The notes under the pieces are model-generated. The model worked only from the letters and a program-made list of their open reading frames with translations. It was not told the DNA's origin and did not search any database. A stretch of 64,000 bases of DNA from Kribbella steppae (lineage in GTDB: Bacteria > Actinomycetota > Actinomycetes > Propionibacteriales > Kribbellaceae): the NCBI RefSeq assembly GCF_004342025.1, contig NZ_SLWN01000010.1, positions 1 to 64,000 of the forward strand, in the 5' to 3' direction. Positions 41,040-50,042 of the stretch are shown here, piece after piece. Positions within the stretch are counted from its first letter, which is position 1; each line of letters begins with the position of its first letter. The translations under genes were made by a program, and so were the position numbers.

Positions 41040-41843
41040 GGATTTCGCCTGAGCCTGGATCCCGTCCAGGAGGCGGTCGAGACCGTAGCGGTACGAGTCG
41101 GTGGCCGCCTCGCGGACGGTGTCCTGGTAGCCGTTCGCGTTCCAGATCGCCGTCATCGCGGGATGTCTTTCGACGTCGAAGTACGTCTCCCAGAGGTCGT
41201 TGCGTTCGTGCCACCAGGTCTCGTCGCTCTGGCCGGTCGCGCGCTCGACCAGTCGGCTCTCGGCCTCCAGGGAGGCGGCTGAGTCGACGTACGTCGTGAT
41301 GGCAAGAGCGGCCGTGTTCGTGTCGCGAGGGCTGAGGCCGAGGGGGAGGAGGGTGGACAGTAGGTACTCGCGGCCGGCCAGCATGCCGGGGCCGACAGGC
41401 GGGCGGACGGTGGAGACCCGGGCGAGCCAAGGGTGGCGCTGGAACATCGCGCGGGTCTGTTCGGAGTACAGCTCGACCTGCTCACGCCAGTCGGCCGGTC
41501 TGGGGTCGCCGGGGCCGGGTAGCTGTCGCTCGGCCAGGATCTCGTCGACCATGAGGTCCAGGAGCTCCTCCTTGGAGGGCACGTAGGTGTAGAGCGTCAT
41601 GGTCCCTACGCTGAGTGCCTTCGCCACTCCACCCATGGAGGCTGCTTCGAGTCCGCGCTCGTCGGCCAGTCGGATGCCGGCTCGCACTAGGCCGTCGACG
41701 TCCAATGAGGGTCGTCGGCCGGCAGTGCGTCGTACCTGCTGGCCTGCGTCTGGCTGGGCCGGCTGCTGGGCCTTCCCCTGGTTGCGCCAGAGCAGCGCGA
41801 GGGTGCGCTCGGGCTGACCTCCACCGCTGTGCCGGACTGTCAC
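41034..41843 (-). CDS. TetR-family regulator with TetR-type C-terminal domain
   Basis: A 269-aa repressor. After a basic, Gln/Gly-rich 40-residue extension, the helix-turn-helix reads LEAASMGGVAKALSVGTMTLYTYVPSKEELL. The C-terminal ligand-binding domain is of the TetR_C type (around WLARVSTVRPPVGPGM). It lies 20 bases downstream of the NmrA-like gene on the same strand, so it probably controls that operon. Confidence 0.82.
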   Translation of the reverse strand: MTVRHSGGGQPERTLALLWRNQGKAQQPAQPDAGQQVRRTAGRRPSLDVDGLVRAGIRLADERGLEAASMGGVAKALSVGTMTLYTYVPSKEELLDLMVDEILAERQLPGPGDPRPADWREQVELYSEQTRAMFQRHPWLARVSTVRPPVGPGMLAGREYLLSTLLPLGLSPRDTNTAALAITTYVDSAASLEAESRLVERATGQSDETWWHERNDLWETYFDVERHPAMTAIWNANGYQDTVREAATDSYRYGLDRLLDGIQAQAKSL

Positions 41844-41863
41844 AGTGCACAGCGTCCCATGCG

Positions 41864-42697
41864 TCAGCGGAAGGCGTCGGCGTTGGCTATCGCCCAGTCG
41901 CGATAGGTCGTCGCGGCGCGACCGGTGAGCGCTTCAACTGTCGGCTCGGGGGTCATCGGGTACTCGGCCATCATCCGGAAGCCGTCGAGCAGCCACTGTG
42001 CGGTCTCCGTACCCACGATCGGCGTCCAGATCGCCATGTACTGCTCGGGCGACAGTTCCTCGAACTTGACCTCGCGACCGATCGCCTGGGCGATGTACTC
42101 GACCTGCTGCGGAGCGGTCAGCCCTTCCGGGCCGCTCATCGTGAGCTTCTGCCCGGTGAAGCTCTCGTTCAGGATGACTACCCGCGCTACTGCCGCGATG
42201 TCGGCCAGGTCGATCGGTGTCTGCACGGCGGCCGGGTACGGCGCCCGGACGACGTTCTCTGCCTTGATCGACGTGGCCCAGTCCAGCGTGTTGTTCATGA
42301 ACTGCCCCGGTCGCAGGTGCGTCCACGCGAACCCGCCGTCCTCGATCGCCCGCTCGATCTTGTAGTAGTGCCACTCCGCCGGATCGCCTTGTGCCTCATA
42401 CTCCGCGGGTTCACCGGACAGTACGACGACCCGCCGGACGCCGGCCTCCTGCGCACACCGCACGAAGTCGTCGACGTACGCCGGAAGTGGCGCGAGGTAG
42501 ACCGTGTCGATGTTCTCGAGGGCCGCGGGGAGGGTCTCCGGTTTGCCGAGGTAGCCCTTCGCGATCTCGATGTGGTCGGGGAGCGCCGCCTTCTTCGGGC
42601 TGTTGGTGAGCGCACGGACCGGTGCGTTCGCCGCTACGAGTTCGTCGACGAGCAAACGTCCGACGCTCGCGGTCGCGCCTGTCACGAGGATCGTCAT
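41864..42697 (-). CDS. NmrA-like NAD(P)-binding Rossmann protein
   Basis: A 277-aa atypical short-chain dehydrogenase. It begins with the glycine motif TILVTGATASVGRLL. The SDR catalytic Tyr-x3-Lys is partly kept (YYKIERAI). Proteins of this group act as NAD(P)H sensors or quinone/azo reductases. ATG 42695-42697 has a GGAAGG site; the longer upstream frame is non-coding. It is co-directional with the TetR gene. Confidence 0.82.
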   Translation of the reverse strand: MTILVTGATASVGRLLVDELVAANAPVRALTNSPKKAALPDHIEIAKGYLGKPETLPAALENIDTVYLAPLPAYVDDFVRCAQEAGVRRVVVLSGEPAEYEAQGDPAEWHYYKIERAIEDGGFAWTHLRPGQFMNNTLDWATSIKAENVVRAPYPAAVQTPIDLADIAAVARVVILNESFTGQKLTMSGPEGLTAPQQVEYIAQAIGREVKFEELSPEQYMAIWTPIVGTETAQWLLDGFRMMAEYPMTPEPTVEALTGRAATTYRDWAIANADAFR

Positions 42698-42779
42698 GGG
42701 ATGTGCCTTCCCTGGGTGGTCGATTCTCGTAGGGTATACGGGAATTGAATGTGGCGCACATGGCCGACTTGAAGATCTG

Positions 42780-42795
42780 GGGAACATATGTTCGA
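42780..42795. promoter_or_regulatory. LexA/SOS box of the radical SAM gene
   Basis: GGGAACATATGTTCGA contains the perfect core GAAC-N4-GTTC and ends nine bases before the ATG. LexA binding there would block initiation, so the gene should be induced by DNA damage. Confidence 0.65.
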
Positions 42796-42804
42796 CTGTG
42801 CTGC

Positions 42805-43902
42805 ATGAGATGGGCTGGTCAGCAGGTCGACGCGGAGACCCCGGGGACGTTGCCGGGGCTCGGGTCGATCGCGGGTCTGGTCCGGTCGGTGACCACGCCG
42901 GAGTTCCGCGGTATCACCTTCCACGAGGTGCTGGCGCGCTCCGCGCTGAACTCGGTGCCGGGGACGTCACTGCCCTTCAACTGGACGATCAATCCCTATC
43001 GCGGCTGCACGCACGCCTGCCGGTACTGCTTCGCCCGGCCTTCGCATCGCTATCTCGAGCTCGACCAGGGGGAGGACTTCGACCAGCAGATCATCGTGAA
43101 GACGAACGTGGTGGACGTGTTGCGGCGCGAGCTGGCCCGGCCGTCCTGGGCCGGCGAACAGGTTGCCTTGGGCACCAATACCGATCCCTACCAGCGGGCC
43201 GAGGGGCGCTACCGGCTGATGCCGGGGATCATCGAGGCGTTGGCGGGTTCGGGTACGCCGCTGTCCGTGCTGACCAAGGGGACGCTGCTCCGGCGGGATC
43301 TGGCGCTGTTGGAGTCGGCTGCCTCCGAAGTCCCGGTCGGTATCGGCATATCGCTCGCGCTGGCCGACGAGGAGCTACGCAAGCTGGTCGAGCCCGGCGT
43401 CCCGTCGGTCCGTGGTCGGCTCGACCTGATCCGCGCCGTCCGCGAGGCCGGTCTCACCTGCGGTGTGATGGTCGCGCCGGTGCTCCCGTGGCTCACAGAC
43501 TCGGCCGAGCAACTCGACGCCCTCTTCGGTGAGTTGGCCGAGGCCGGCGCCAGCGGGGTGACAACGCTCGTGCTTCATCTGCGGCCGGGCGTGAAGGAGT
43601 GGTTCATGGCCTGGCTCGCCCAGGAGCGTCCGGATCTGGTCTCGCGCTACGAATCCCTCTACGCCCACGGCGTCAATGCCGCGCCGAGCTACCAGAACGC
43701 CTTCGAAGCCAAGGTTCGCCCGTTGCTGGACAAACACGGCTTCGGCCGAAGCTCCCGCCACCGCTCGGACCCGATGAGCCCCGAAGATTCCACCGCTGCC
43801 CGCGTCCGCTCACCCCGCCGTCGCAACCCAGTCCGCCACTCCCGCCACCCCGCCCCGATCCCACACACCACCCCCGACGTCGACCAGCAAACCCTGTTCT
43901 AG
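42805..43902 (+). CDS. SPL-like radical SAM protein (Rv2578c family)
   Basis: A 365-aa radical SAM protein. The cluster motif is CTHACRYCFARPSH (CX3CX2C). NPYRGCTHAC and ALGTNTDPYQRAEG are typical of the spore photoproduct lyase-like group that includes Rv2578c. Its reaction is unproven; nucleic acid repair is the usual guess. The last 70 residues are basic and disordered and end in QQTLF, which resembles a beta-clamp binding motif. ATG 42805 is chosen over 42745 because the SOS box lies just before it. Confidence 0.82.
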   Translation: MRWAGQQVDAETPGTLPGLGSIAGLVRSVTTPEFRGITFHEVLARSALNSVPGTSLPFNWTINPYRGCTHACRYCFARPSHRYLELDQGEDFDQQIIVKTNVVDVLRRELARPSWAGEQVALGTNTDPYQRAEGRYRLMPGIIEALAGSGTPLSVLTKGTLLRRDLALLESAASEVPVGIGISLALADEELRKLVEPGVPSVRGRLDLIRAVREAGLTCGVMVAPVLPWLTDSAEQLDALFGELAEAGASGVTTLVLHLRPGVKEWFMAWLAQERPDLVSRYESLYAHGVNAAPSYQNAFEAKVRPLLDKHGFGRSSRHRSDPMSPEDSTAARVRSPRRRNPVRHSRHPAPIPHTTPDVDQQTLF

Positions 43903-43905
43903 CCG

Positions 43906-44241
43906 GTGGTTCACCCACGCGTGCTGGTGGCCTTCTACCGCGACATCCTCCAGGTGGAGGTGTCCGAGCACGAGACGCGTTGGGCTGCGCTCATGGTCGA
44001 CGACCGGTGCATCAACATTCAGGCCCAGGACTGGTACGTGCCTCCCGTGTGGCCGGAGGACGCATCCGCGCAGACGAAGATGATCCACTTCGAGATGGAT
44101 ACCAGGGACATGGAAGCGGCGGTCGCGCTGGTGGTCCAAGCCGGTGGAATGGCAGCGCCGCACCAGCCGCCCGACCGCGACCCGAAGCAGCTCCGGGTCA
44201 TGCTCGACCCGGCTGGACACCCATTCTGCATCTGTGCTTAG
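43906..44241 (+). CDS. VOC/glyoxalase-fold protein, N-terminally short
   Basis: A 111-aa VOC-superfamily protein. RVLVAFYRDILQVEV is the first helix and RVMLDPAGHPFCIC the final strand with a metal-site position. Normal homologues begin about 12 residues earlier with an HxxLxVxD strand that is missing here. The gene starts with GTG four bases after the radical SAM stop and lacks a ribosome binding site. It may be a 5'-truncated gene. Confidence 0.6.
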   Translation: MVHPRVLVAFYRDILQVEVSEHETRWAALMVDDRCINIQAQDWYVPPVWPEDASAQTKMIHFEMDTRDMEAAVALVVQAGGMAAPHQPPDRDPKQLRVMLDPAGHPFCICA

Positions 44242-44331
44242 GGACGGCCGCGAGGTTTGTGGACAGAGGTGACGCGAGGGCGGAGGGCCGCAGTGCTCGA
44301 GGTCGCCGTGCTGGTCTGGGTGGCGGCTTGG

Positions 44332-45555
44332 CTAGCGGCTGGTGAGGTGAGGGCTGTAGTCCGGTAGCTGTAGGGCGCCGAGCGCCTTGCCGAGGCCGTT
44401 CTGGGACCAGGCGAGCTTTTGGATCGAGGCCGGGAGCTTGACCAGGGTTGCCGTTGCCCAGGGCACCAGTCGTACGGCGGTCCGGCTCCCCGGGATCACC
44501 GACCGCATCGTCTTCACCGCGGCCGCGCGACTGAGGTCGACGTACCGGCTGATCCGCTGCTCGTAGCTGCGCAGCCCGGCCGGGAGGTCGTTCCGGGCCG
44601 ACGCGAGCTCGCCGGCCAGCACGTACGCCGTGACCGCGGCCAGACTCGTCCCACCGCCGATGGCCGGTCCAGGACTGAATCCCGCGTCCCCGACGAGCCC
44701 GACCCGGCCCCGGCACCAGCTGTCCAGGGTGATCTGGTTGATCGCGTCGAAGTAGAAGTCGTCGGCCGTCGCCAGATGCTCGAGCAACTGCGGTACCCGC
44801 CAGCCGCAGTCGCGGAACTCGGCCTCGACGATCTGCCGCTGCTGCTCCTGATCGCGATGGTCGAACCGCAACTCCTCGGGCTTGCGGAACAGGAAGGCCG
44901 CTCGGGCCTCACCGGTCTGGTGCACACCATAGGTGCTGACGATCCGGTTGACGTCGATGTGGACCAGCATCCGGTTCCCCAGGTCGAACAGATCAGGCAG
45001 CGAGTACACCGCGAGGTAGCCGCCGAGCGGCCGGCGCAGTCCTTCCTCGGGGCCGAAGACGAGCCGGCGGACCGTCGAGTGCAGGCCGTCGGCGCCGATC
45101 ACCAGGTCGAACCGGCGCGGTGCCGCATGGTCGAACGTCACGTCGACGCCCGAACCGTCGTCGTGCACGGTGGCGATCGAGTCGCCGAAGAGGTACTCCA
45201 CGTCCGCGCGCGTCGCGTCGTACAGGATCTTCGTCAGTTCGCCGCGGAGGATCTCGACGTGCTGGTCCGAGATGCCGGCGCTCAGCCGGTCGACGTTCAC
45301 ATCGACCGGGCGTCCACCGCGCCGCTCCAGAGTCATGATCGTGGTCCGGGTGCGTGCCTCGTGGATCTGCGCCCACAGGCCCATCCGACGCACCACCTCG
45401 ACACCTGAACCGAACAGGTCGACGGCGTGTCCGCCGAGGCCGTGCCGCAGCGCCGGGGTGCGCTCGACCACGGTGGGCTCGAAGCCGAACCGGCGTAACC
45501 AGTACGCGAGTACTGGACCGGCCACACTCGCTCCTGAGATCAGCACCCTTGCCAC
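44332..45555 (-). CDS. FAD-dependent aromatic monooxygenase family
   Basis: A 407-aa class A flavoprotein monooxygenase. The FAD motif is ISGASVAGPVLAYWL, the DG motif is VIGADGLHSTVRR, and the GD motif is GLVGDAGFSPGPAIGGG. It likely hydroxylates an aromatic or antibiotic-like compound. It is divergent from the TetR gene at 45655 and shares its operator region, so its expression is probably ligand-inducible. A GAAGGGG site precedes the GTG start. Confidence 0.88.
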   Translation of the reverse strand: MARVLISGASVAGPVLAYWLRRFGFEPTVVERTPALRHGLGGHAVDLFGSGVEVVRRMGLWAQIHEARTRTTIMTLERRGGRPVDVNVDRLSAGISDQHVEILRGELTKILYDATRADVEYLFGDSIATVHDDGSGVDVTFDHAAPRRFDLVIGADGLHSTVRRLVFGPEEGLRRPLGGYLAVYSLPDLFDLGNRMLVHIDVNRIVSTYGVHQTGEARAAFLFRKPEELRFDHRDQEQQRQIVEAEFRDCGWRVPQLLEHLATADDFYFDAINQITLDSWCRGRVGLVGDAGFSPGPAIGGGTSLAAVTAYVLAGELASARNDLPAGLRSYEQRISRYVDLSRAAAVKTMRSVIPGSRTAVRLVPWATATLVKLPASIQKLAWSQNGLGKALGALQLPDYSPHLTSR

Positions 45556-45575
45556 GGCGGGCCCCTTCTGTTTGT

Positions 45576-45639
45576 TTACTTAACGGAAGGTAAGCAATCA
45601 GGATGCGGTCTTGTCAATGCCTTACTTAACGGTAGGTCA
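45576..45639. promoter_or_regulatory. Two TetR operators between divergent genes
   Basis: Near-identical sites TTACTTAACGGAAGGTAA (45576-45593) and TTACTTAACGGTAGGTCA (45622-45639), 46 bases apart. Each is an imperfect palindrome. One lies before each gene. Confidence 0.65.
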
Positions 45640-45641
45640 GT

Positions 45642-45647
45642 TAAACT
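45642..45647 (+). promoter_or_regulatory. Leaderless-type -10 box of the TetR gene
   Basis: TAAACT, seven bases, ATG 45655. It lies next to the second operator, as expected for autorepression. Confidence 0.4.
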
Positions 45648-45654
45648 TGCCGGC

Positions 45655-46197
45655 ATGCCGAGAGCGCGCAGCGCAGACACCAGGGAGCGGATCCAGCAGG
45701 CGGCGCTGGACCTGTTCAGCGCGAAGGGAGTGCAGCACACCAGCCTGAAGGACATCGCGGACCGGCTGGGGATGACCAAGCCGGCGCTCTACTACCACTT
45801 CAGCTCGCGCGACGACCTGGTCAGCAGCCTGGCGAAACCGCTGATCGACGACTTCGACGCGTACGTCGGTGCTATGGAAGCCGATCCGCCGGCCGACCGG
45901 CGTGAACTGCTCGGGTCGTTCTTCGACGTCACCTATCGGCACCGCGGACTGCTGCTGCTCGCGATCCGCGATCTGTCCGTGCTGCAGGAGATGCATCTGA
46001 CCGACCATGTCGCGGGCTGGCGCCGTCGGATCGTCGCCCTGCTCATCGGGGAGTCGCCGGCGCTGGCCGACCAGGTGCGCGGCATGGTCGCGATCGGTGG
46101 CCTGTCCGACTGTGCCGTCGCCTTCGAGGGCGTCGATGTCGACGAGCTTCGGGCAGCCGCGGTCGACGCGGCGTACGACACCTTGCGAAGCGAGTGA
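45655..46197 (+). CDS. TetR-family transcriptional regulator
   Basis: A 180-aa TetR repressor. The N-terminal helix-turn-helix is TSLKDIADRLGMTKPALYYHFSSRDDL. The C-terminal ligand domain is of the AcrR type. It presumably represses itself and the divergent FAD monooxygenase through the two sites at 45576-45639. A 17-bp terminator begins at its stop codon. Confidence 0.9.
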   Translation: MPRARSADTRERIQQAALDLFSAKGVQHTSLKDIADRLGMTKPALYYHFSSRDDLVSSLAKPLIDDFDAYVGAMEADPPADRRELLGSFFDVTYRHRGLLLLAIRDLSVLQEMHLTDHVAGWRRRIVALLIGESPALADQVRGMVAIGGLSDCAVAFEGVDVDELRAAAVDAAYDTLRSE

Positions 46198-46232
46198 GCC
46201 CGAGGAGCCGTCGATGACGGCTCCTCGGGCTC
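46196..46232. terminator. Bidirectional terminator between TetR and methyltransferase genes
   Basis: Perfect 17-bp stem GAGCCCGAGGAGCCGTC with its complement and a three-base loop. Confidence 0.9.
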
Positions 46233-46248
46233 AGCTAAGGCTGCAGGA

Positions 46249-47094
46249 CTAGGGCTTCTGCGCGACGCCGACCCACAGACTGCACGAGACGTCGGTGAAC
46301 TCGCCGTTCTCGACCAGTCGCTCGGTCTCCGCGTCGGGGTGCCAGCGGAACGGCGCGGACACGCCGGGCTCGACCAGCTCGAGACCGTCGAAGAAGCGGG
46401 CGATCTCCTCCTTGCTGCGGACCTGCGCGTCACCGCCGTCGGCCTTGTAGACCTGGATCGCGCGCTCCCACAGCTCGGGCGCGAAGTCCGGCGTGCAGTG
46501 CGAGAAGATCAGGTAAGAGCCTGACGCGAGCGGCTCGAGCAACTGCTGGACCAGGTCGTACGGCTTGAGCGCGTCGGGCAGGTAGTGGAAGACGCCGACC
46601 AGGCTGAGCGCCACCGGCTGGCTCAGGTCGAGGACGTCCTTGACCTCGGCGGATTCGAGGATCGACTGCGGGTCGGTGACATCAGCCTCGAGGTAGGCGG
46701 TCTTGCCCTCCGGGCTGCTGACCAGCAGGGCCCTGGAGTGCGCCAGCACGATGGGGTCGTTGTCCGCGTAGACGACCCGAGCCTCCGGAACCACCTGCTG
46801 CACGACCTCGTGCAGGTTCGGGCTGGTCGGGATGCCGGTGCCGACGTCGAGGAACTGGGTGACCCCGCGCTCGGCGACGTACCGGGCGGCCCGGTGCATC
46901 CACATCCGGTTCGAGCGGGCGGCGGTGCGAAAACCCGGGAACGCCTCCAGGAGGTGCTCGGCCGCCTGCCGGTCGATCGCGAAGTTGTCCTTGCCGCCCA
47001 GGAAGTAATCGTAGACACGGGCGCCATGCGGCCGATCGAGGTTCAGTCGGTCGTAGACCTCGGCGTCCTGCGATTCATTCATGAAGCTTCCCAT
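46249..47094 (-). CDS. DUF574-type SAM-dependent methyltransferase
   Basis: A 281-aa protein of the actinobacterial S-adenosyl methyltransferase family (PF04672-like). The family marker is RVYDYFLGGKDNFAIDR. SAM binding is at FLDVGTGIPTSPN. These genes are abundant in actinomycetes and mostly uncharacterised. ATG 47092-47094 or the internal ATG 47080-47082 could be used. Confidence 0.85.
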   Translation of the reverse strand: MGSFMNESQDAEVYDRLNLDRPHGARVYDYFLGGKDNFAIDRQAAEHLLEAFPGFRTAARSNRMWMHRAARYVAERGVTQFLDVGTGIPTSPNLHEVVQQVVPEARVVYADNDPIVLAHSRALLVSSPEGKTAYLEADVTDPQSILESAEVKDVLDLSQPVALSLVGVFHYLPDALKPYDLVQQLLEPLASGSYLIFSHCTPDFAPELWERAIQVYKADGGDAQVRSKEEIARFFDGLELVEPGVSAPFRWHPDAETERLVENGEFTDVSCSLWVGVAQKP

Positions 47095-47203
47095 CCGCAG
47101 TACAGGGTTGGCGTCGAGGAAGTATCGTAACTGGCGAGCAACGATCGGTGACACCGGCTGGACGAAAAGTGTCGAGCAGTTTCGGTCGACCCGGTCTGGT
47201 GAG

Positions 47204-47971
<768 letters not shown>

Positions 47972-48002
47972 GCCAACTCCTCGACCTCGGCAGCTTCCCG
48001 GA

Positions 48003-48024
48003 TAACTATACCGGTACTATTATC
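48003..48024. promoter_or_regulatory. AT-rich promoter/operator region upstream of map
   Basis: An AT-rich island in GC-rich DNA with the palindrome TACCGGTA at 48009-48016 and TATAGT/TATTAT-like -10 sequences on both strands. It probably holds the map promoter and an operator for an unknown regulator. Confidence 0.35.
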
Positions 48025-48160
48025 ACGGTCATGGTCGACCACCTCTGCCCAGTGGGGACCGCGGGCGGGGCCGGCAACTCGGCGCTTGATCTCCTGAAGT
48101 GCGAACCAAACGGGTGGGCGGGGCGTCTCCCAAGCAACGGGTTGAGCTTGGGGGCGCAGG

Positions 48161-49327
48161 ATGGCGGTACGACGACGGGCTGTGCTGGGCGCGATGCTCG
48201 CCGGAGCCGGAGCATTCGCAACGGCGGGGTGTATCGCGGACACAGCCGCGGACACCGGTGCCGGTCGAGGCGCTGGACCGGCGACCGGGCAGAAACGCAA
48301 GACAGACAAGGCGAATCAGCCTGACGAGCTCACCCTCGTGGCGACCGGCGACGTACTGCTGCATGAACGTCTTTGGACCACAGCGAAGCGCGACGGGCGC
48401 AACGGGGACTGGGACTTCGCGCCGGTGATGAGCAGCGTGAAGCCGCTCGTCCAGGGCGCCGACCTCGCGGTGTGTCACCTCGAGACCCCGCTGGCGCCGC
48501 TCGGAGGCCCCTACCGCGGCTACCCGCTGTTCCAAGGGCCGCCGCAGATCGCCGCTGCTCTCAAGCAGACCGGGTACGACGTGTGCACTACTGCGAGCAA
48601 TCACAGCTTCGACAGTGGCGCAGCCGGTGTCGACCGCACACTGACGACACTCGAGCGAGCCGGCCTCCGTCACGCTGGCACGGCCCGCACGTCGGCCGAG
48701 GCCGAATCGCCAACAATTGTTGACGTTCGCGGCGTGAAGATCGCGCTGCTCAGCTACACCTACGGCTTCAACGGCCTGCCCTATCCCGACGGTGACACCT
48801 GGCGCGCCGGCACGATCGACGTACCGACGATCAAGGAGATGGCGAAGAAGGCGCGTGACGCCGGTGCCGACATCGTGGTTGTCAGCTGTCACTGGGGCAC
48901 CGAGTACTCGAGCAAGCTCAACGACCAGCAGCGCGAGGTGGCTCCGCAACTGCTTGCCGACAGCAACATCGATCTGCTGCTCGGTCATCATGCCCACGTC
49001 GTCCAGCCGATGGAGCAGCACAACGGCAAGTGGGTCGCGTACGGGCTCGGCAACCTGATCGCCGCGCACCGCGAACCCAGCAGCCCCAAGGCCGAGGGAC
49101 TCCTGGTCCGCTTCACCTTCAAGCGATCCGGCGATCGGTGGATCACCTCGGCGGCCGAGTACGCACCGCTGTTGATGACTGATGCGTTGCCCGTGCGCGT
49201 TCTCGACGTACGACGTGAGCTCGCCAAGACCGGTCTGGCAGCCGCACGACGTACCAGGTTGGAACGGGCAGACCGTCGTACGACGGCAACCGTTCAGTCA
49301 CTCGGTGCTACGCCGCGACCCCTGTGA
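48161..49327 (+). CDS. CapA-family metallophosphatase-like lipoprotein
   Basis: A 388-aa exported lipoprotein. The start MAVRRRAVLG and the lipobox ATAGC (Cys24) suggest Tat or Sec export and lipidation. The body is the CapA/poly-gamma-glutamate domain with calcineurin-like motifs: ATGDVLLHERL, ASNHSFDSG, SCHWGTEY and GHHAHVVQP. CapA helps export or anchor poly-gamma-glutamate in bacilli; in actinobacteria the role is unclear. No capB or capC lies nearby. Confidence 0.85.
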   Translation: MAVRRRAVLGAMLAGAGAFATAGCIADTAADTGAGRGAGPATGQKRKTDKANQPDELTLVATGDVLLHERLWTTAKRDGRNGDWDFAPVMSSVKPLVQGADLAVCHLETPLAPLGGPYRGYPLFQGPPQIAAALKQTGYDVCTTASNHSFDSGAAGVDRTLTTLERAGLRHAGTARTSAEAESPTIVDVRGVKIALLSYTYGFNGLPYPDGDTWRAGTIDVPTIKEMAKKARDAGADIVVVSCHWGTEYSSKLNDQQREVAPQLLADSNIDLLLGHHAHVVQPMEQHNGKWVAYGLGNLIAAHREPSSPKAEGLLVRFTFKRSGDRWITSAAEYAPLLMTDALPVRVLDVRRELAKTGLAAARRTRLERADRRTTATVQSLGATPRPL

Positions 49328-49368
49328 AACGCGCGACCGTGACGATTCCGCGTGACGTCGATGTGCTG

Positions 49369-49406
49369 AAAATGCTTTGAGAGTGGGCGGTGCGGCGGTC
49401 TATGGT
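49369..49406 (+). promoter_or_regulatory. WhiB7-type promoter of the erm gene
   Basis: AAAAT (about 49369-49373), three bases, TTGAGA (49377-49382), an 18-base spacer and TATGGT (49401-49406). An AT-rich motif three bases before the -35 is the hallmark of WhiB7-activated promoters, which respond to ribosome-targeting antibiotics. Confidence 0.6.
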
Positions 49407-49413
49407 CGGCCGC

Positions 49414-49494
49414 ATGAGTACGTACTTCGTGATGGTCCGTCGTGCCCGCCTCCGGGCAGGCGAGGGGTGCCTGGGGATGGCATCCGCTCGATAG
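49414..49494 (+). CDS. Putative erm leader peptide, 26 aa
   Basis: The ATG lies seven bases after the -10 box, so it would be the first codon of a leaderless mRNA. The peptide starts MSTYFVMVRRARLRAGEG and ends at TAG 49492-49494, overlapping the erm start in another frame. Many erm genes have such leader peptides that sense macrolides by ribosome stalling. This role is inferred. Confidence 0.45.
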   Translation: MSTYFVMVRRARLRAGEGCLGMASAR

Positions 49495-49984
49495 TCGTTG
49501 GGCCCAACGCGTCGTGGACGCCGCCGGGGTCAGACCCGGTGAACTCGTCCTCGACGTCGGAGCCGGCCTCGGTGCGCTGACCGCGCCGCTGGTCCGGGCC
49601 GGAGCCCAGGTGGTCGCCGTCGAGCTCCACCCTGGTCGTGCCGACCGATTGCGTCGGCGGTTCGCGGACGCGCCGGTGACGGTGGTCCGTGCCGATGCCG
49701 CCGATCTGCGGTTGCCGTCACGACCGTTCCGGGTGGTGTCGAGTCCGCCGTACAACGTCTCCACCGCCTTGCTGAAACGCTTGCTGGCACCGGGTTCCCG
49801 CCTGGTGTCGGCTGATCTGGTGTTGCAGCGGGCGGTGGCGAACCGGTGGTCTCGCGGTGACGCACCAGGGGCGAACCGGTGGTACTACCACTACGACTTG
49901 TCGATCGGTCTTCGCCTTCCCCGTAAGGCTTTCACCCCACCGCCCCATGTCGATTCAGCAGTTCTGGTGCTGCGCAAACGGTAG
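49442..49984 (+). CDS. 23S rRNA adenine N6-methyltransferase, Erm(37)-like
   Basis: A 180-aa short Erm/KsgA-family methyltransferase that would methylate A2058 and neighbours in 23S rRNA and give macrolide-lincosamide-streptogramin resistance. Motif I is LVLDVGAGLGALT, motif IV is SSPPYNVS. The N-terminus (GAWGWHPLDSRWA) lines up without gaps with mycobacterial Erm(37), which also lacks the usual C-terminal domain. GTG 49442 is the first possible start in frame, after a stop at 49430-49432. It has no ribosome binding site and overlaps the leader ORF. Confidence 0.85.
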   Translation: MPASGQARGAWGWHPLDSRWAQRVVDAAGVRPGELVLDVGAGLGALTAPLVRAGAQVVAVELHPGRADRLRRRFADAPVTVVRADAADLRLPSRPFRVVSSPPYNVSTALLKRLLAPGSRLVSADLVLQRAVANRWSRGDAPGANRWYYHYDLSIGLRLPRKAFTPPPHVDSAVLVLRKR

Positions 49985-49991
49985 AAAGGGC

Positions 49992-50032
49992 AGAACCCCC
50001 GCCGGTCAGAGGTGACCGGCGGGGGTTCTTTG
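49992..50032. terminator. Bidirectional terminator between erm and the ABC exporter genes
   Basis: Perfect 17-bp stem AGAACCCCCGCCGGTCA with its complement, four-base loop and T-run. Confidence 0.92.
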
Positions 50033-50042
50033 CTGTGAGCAA

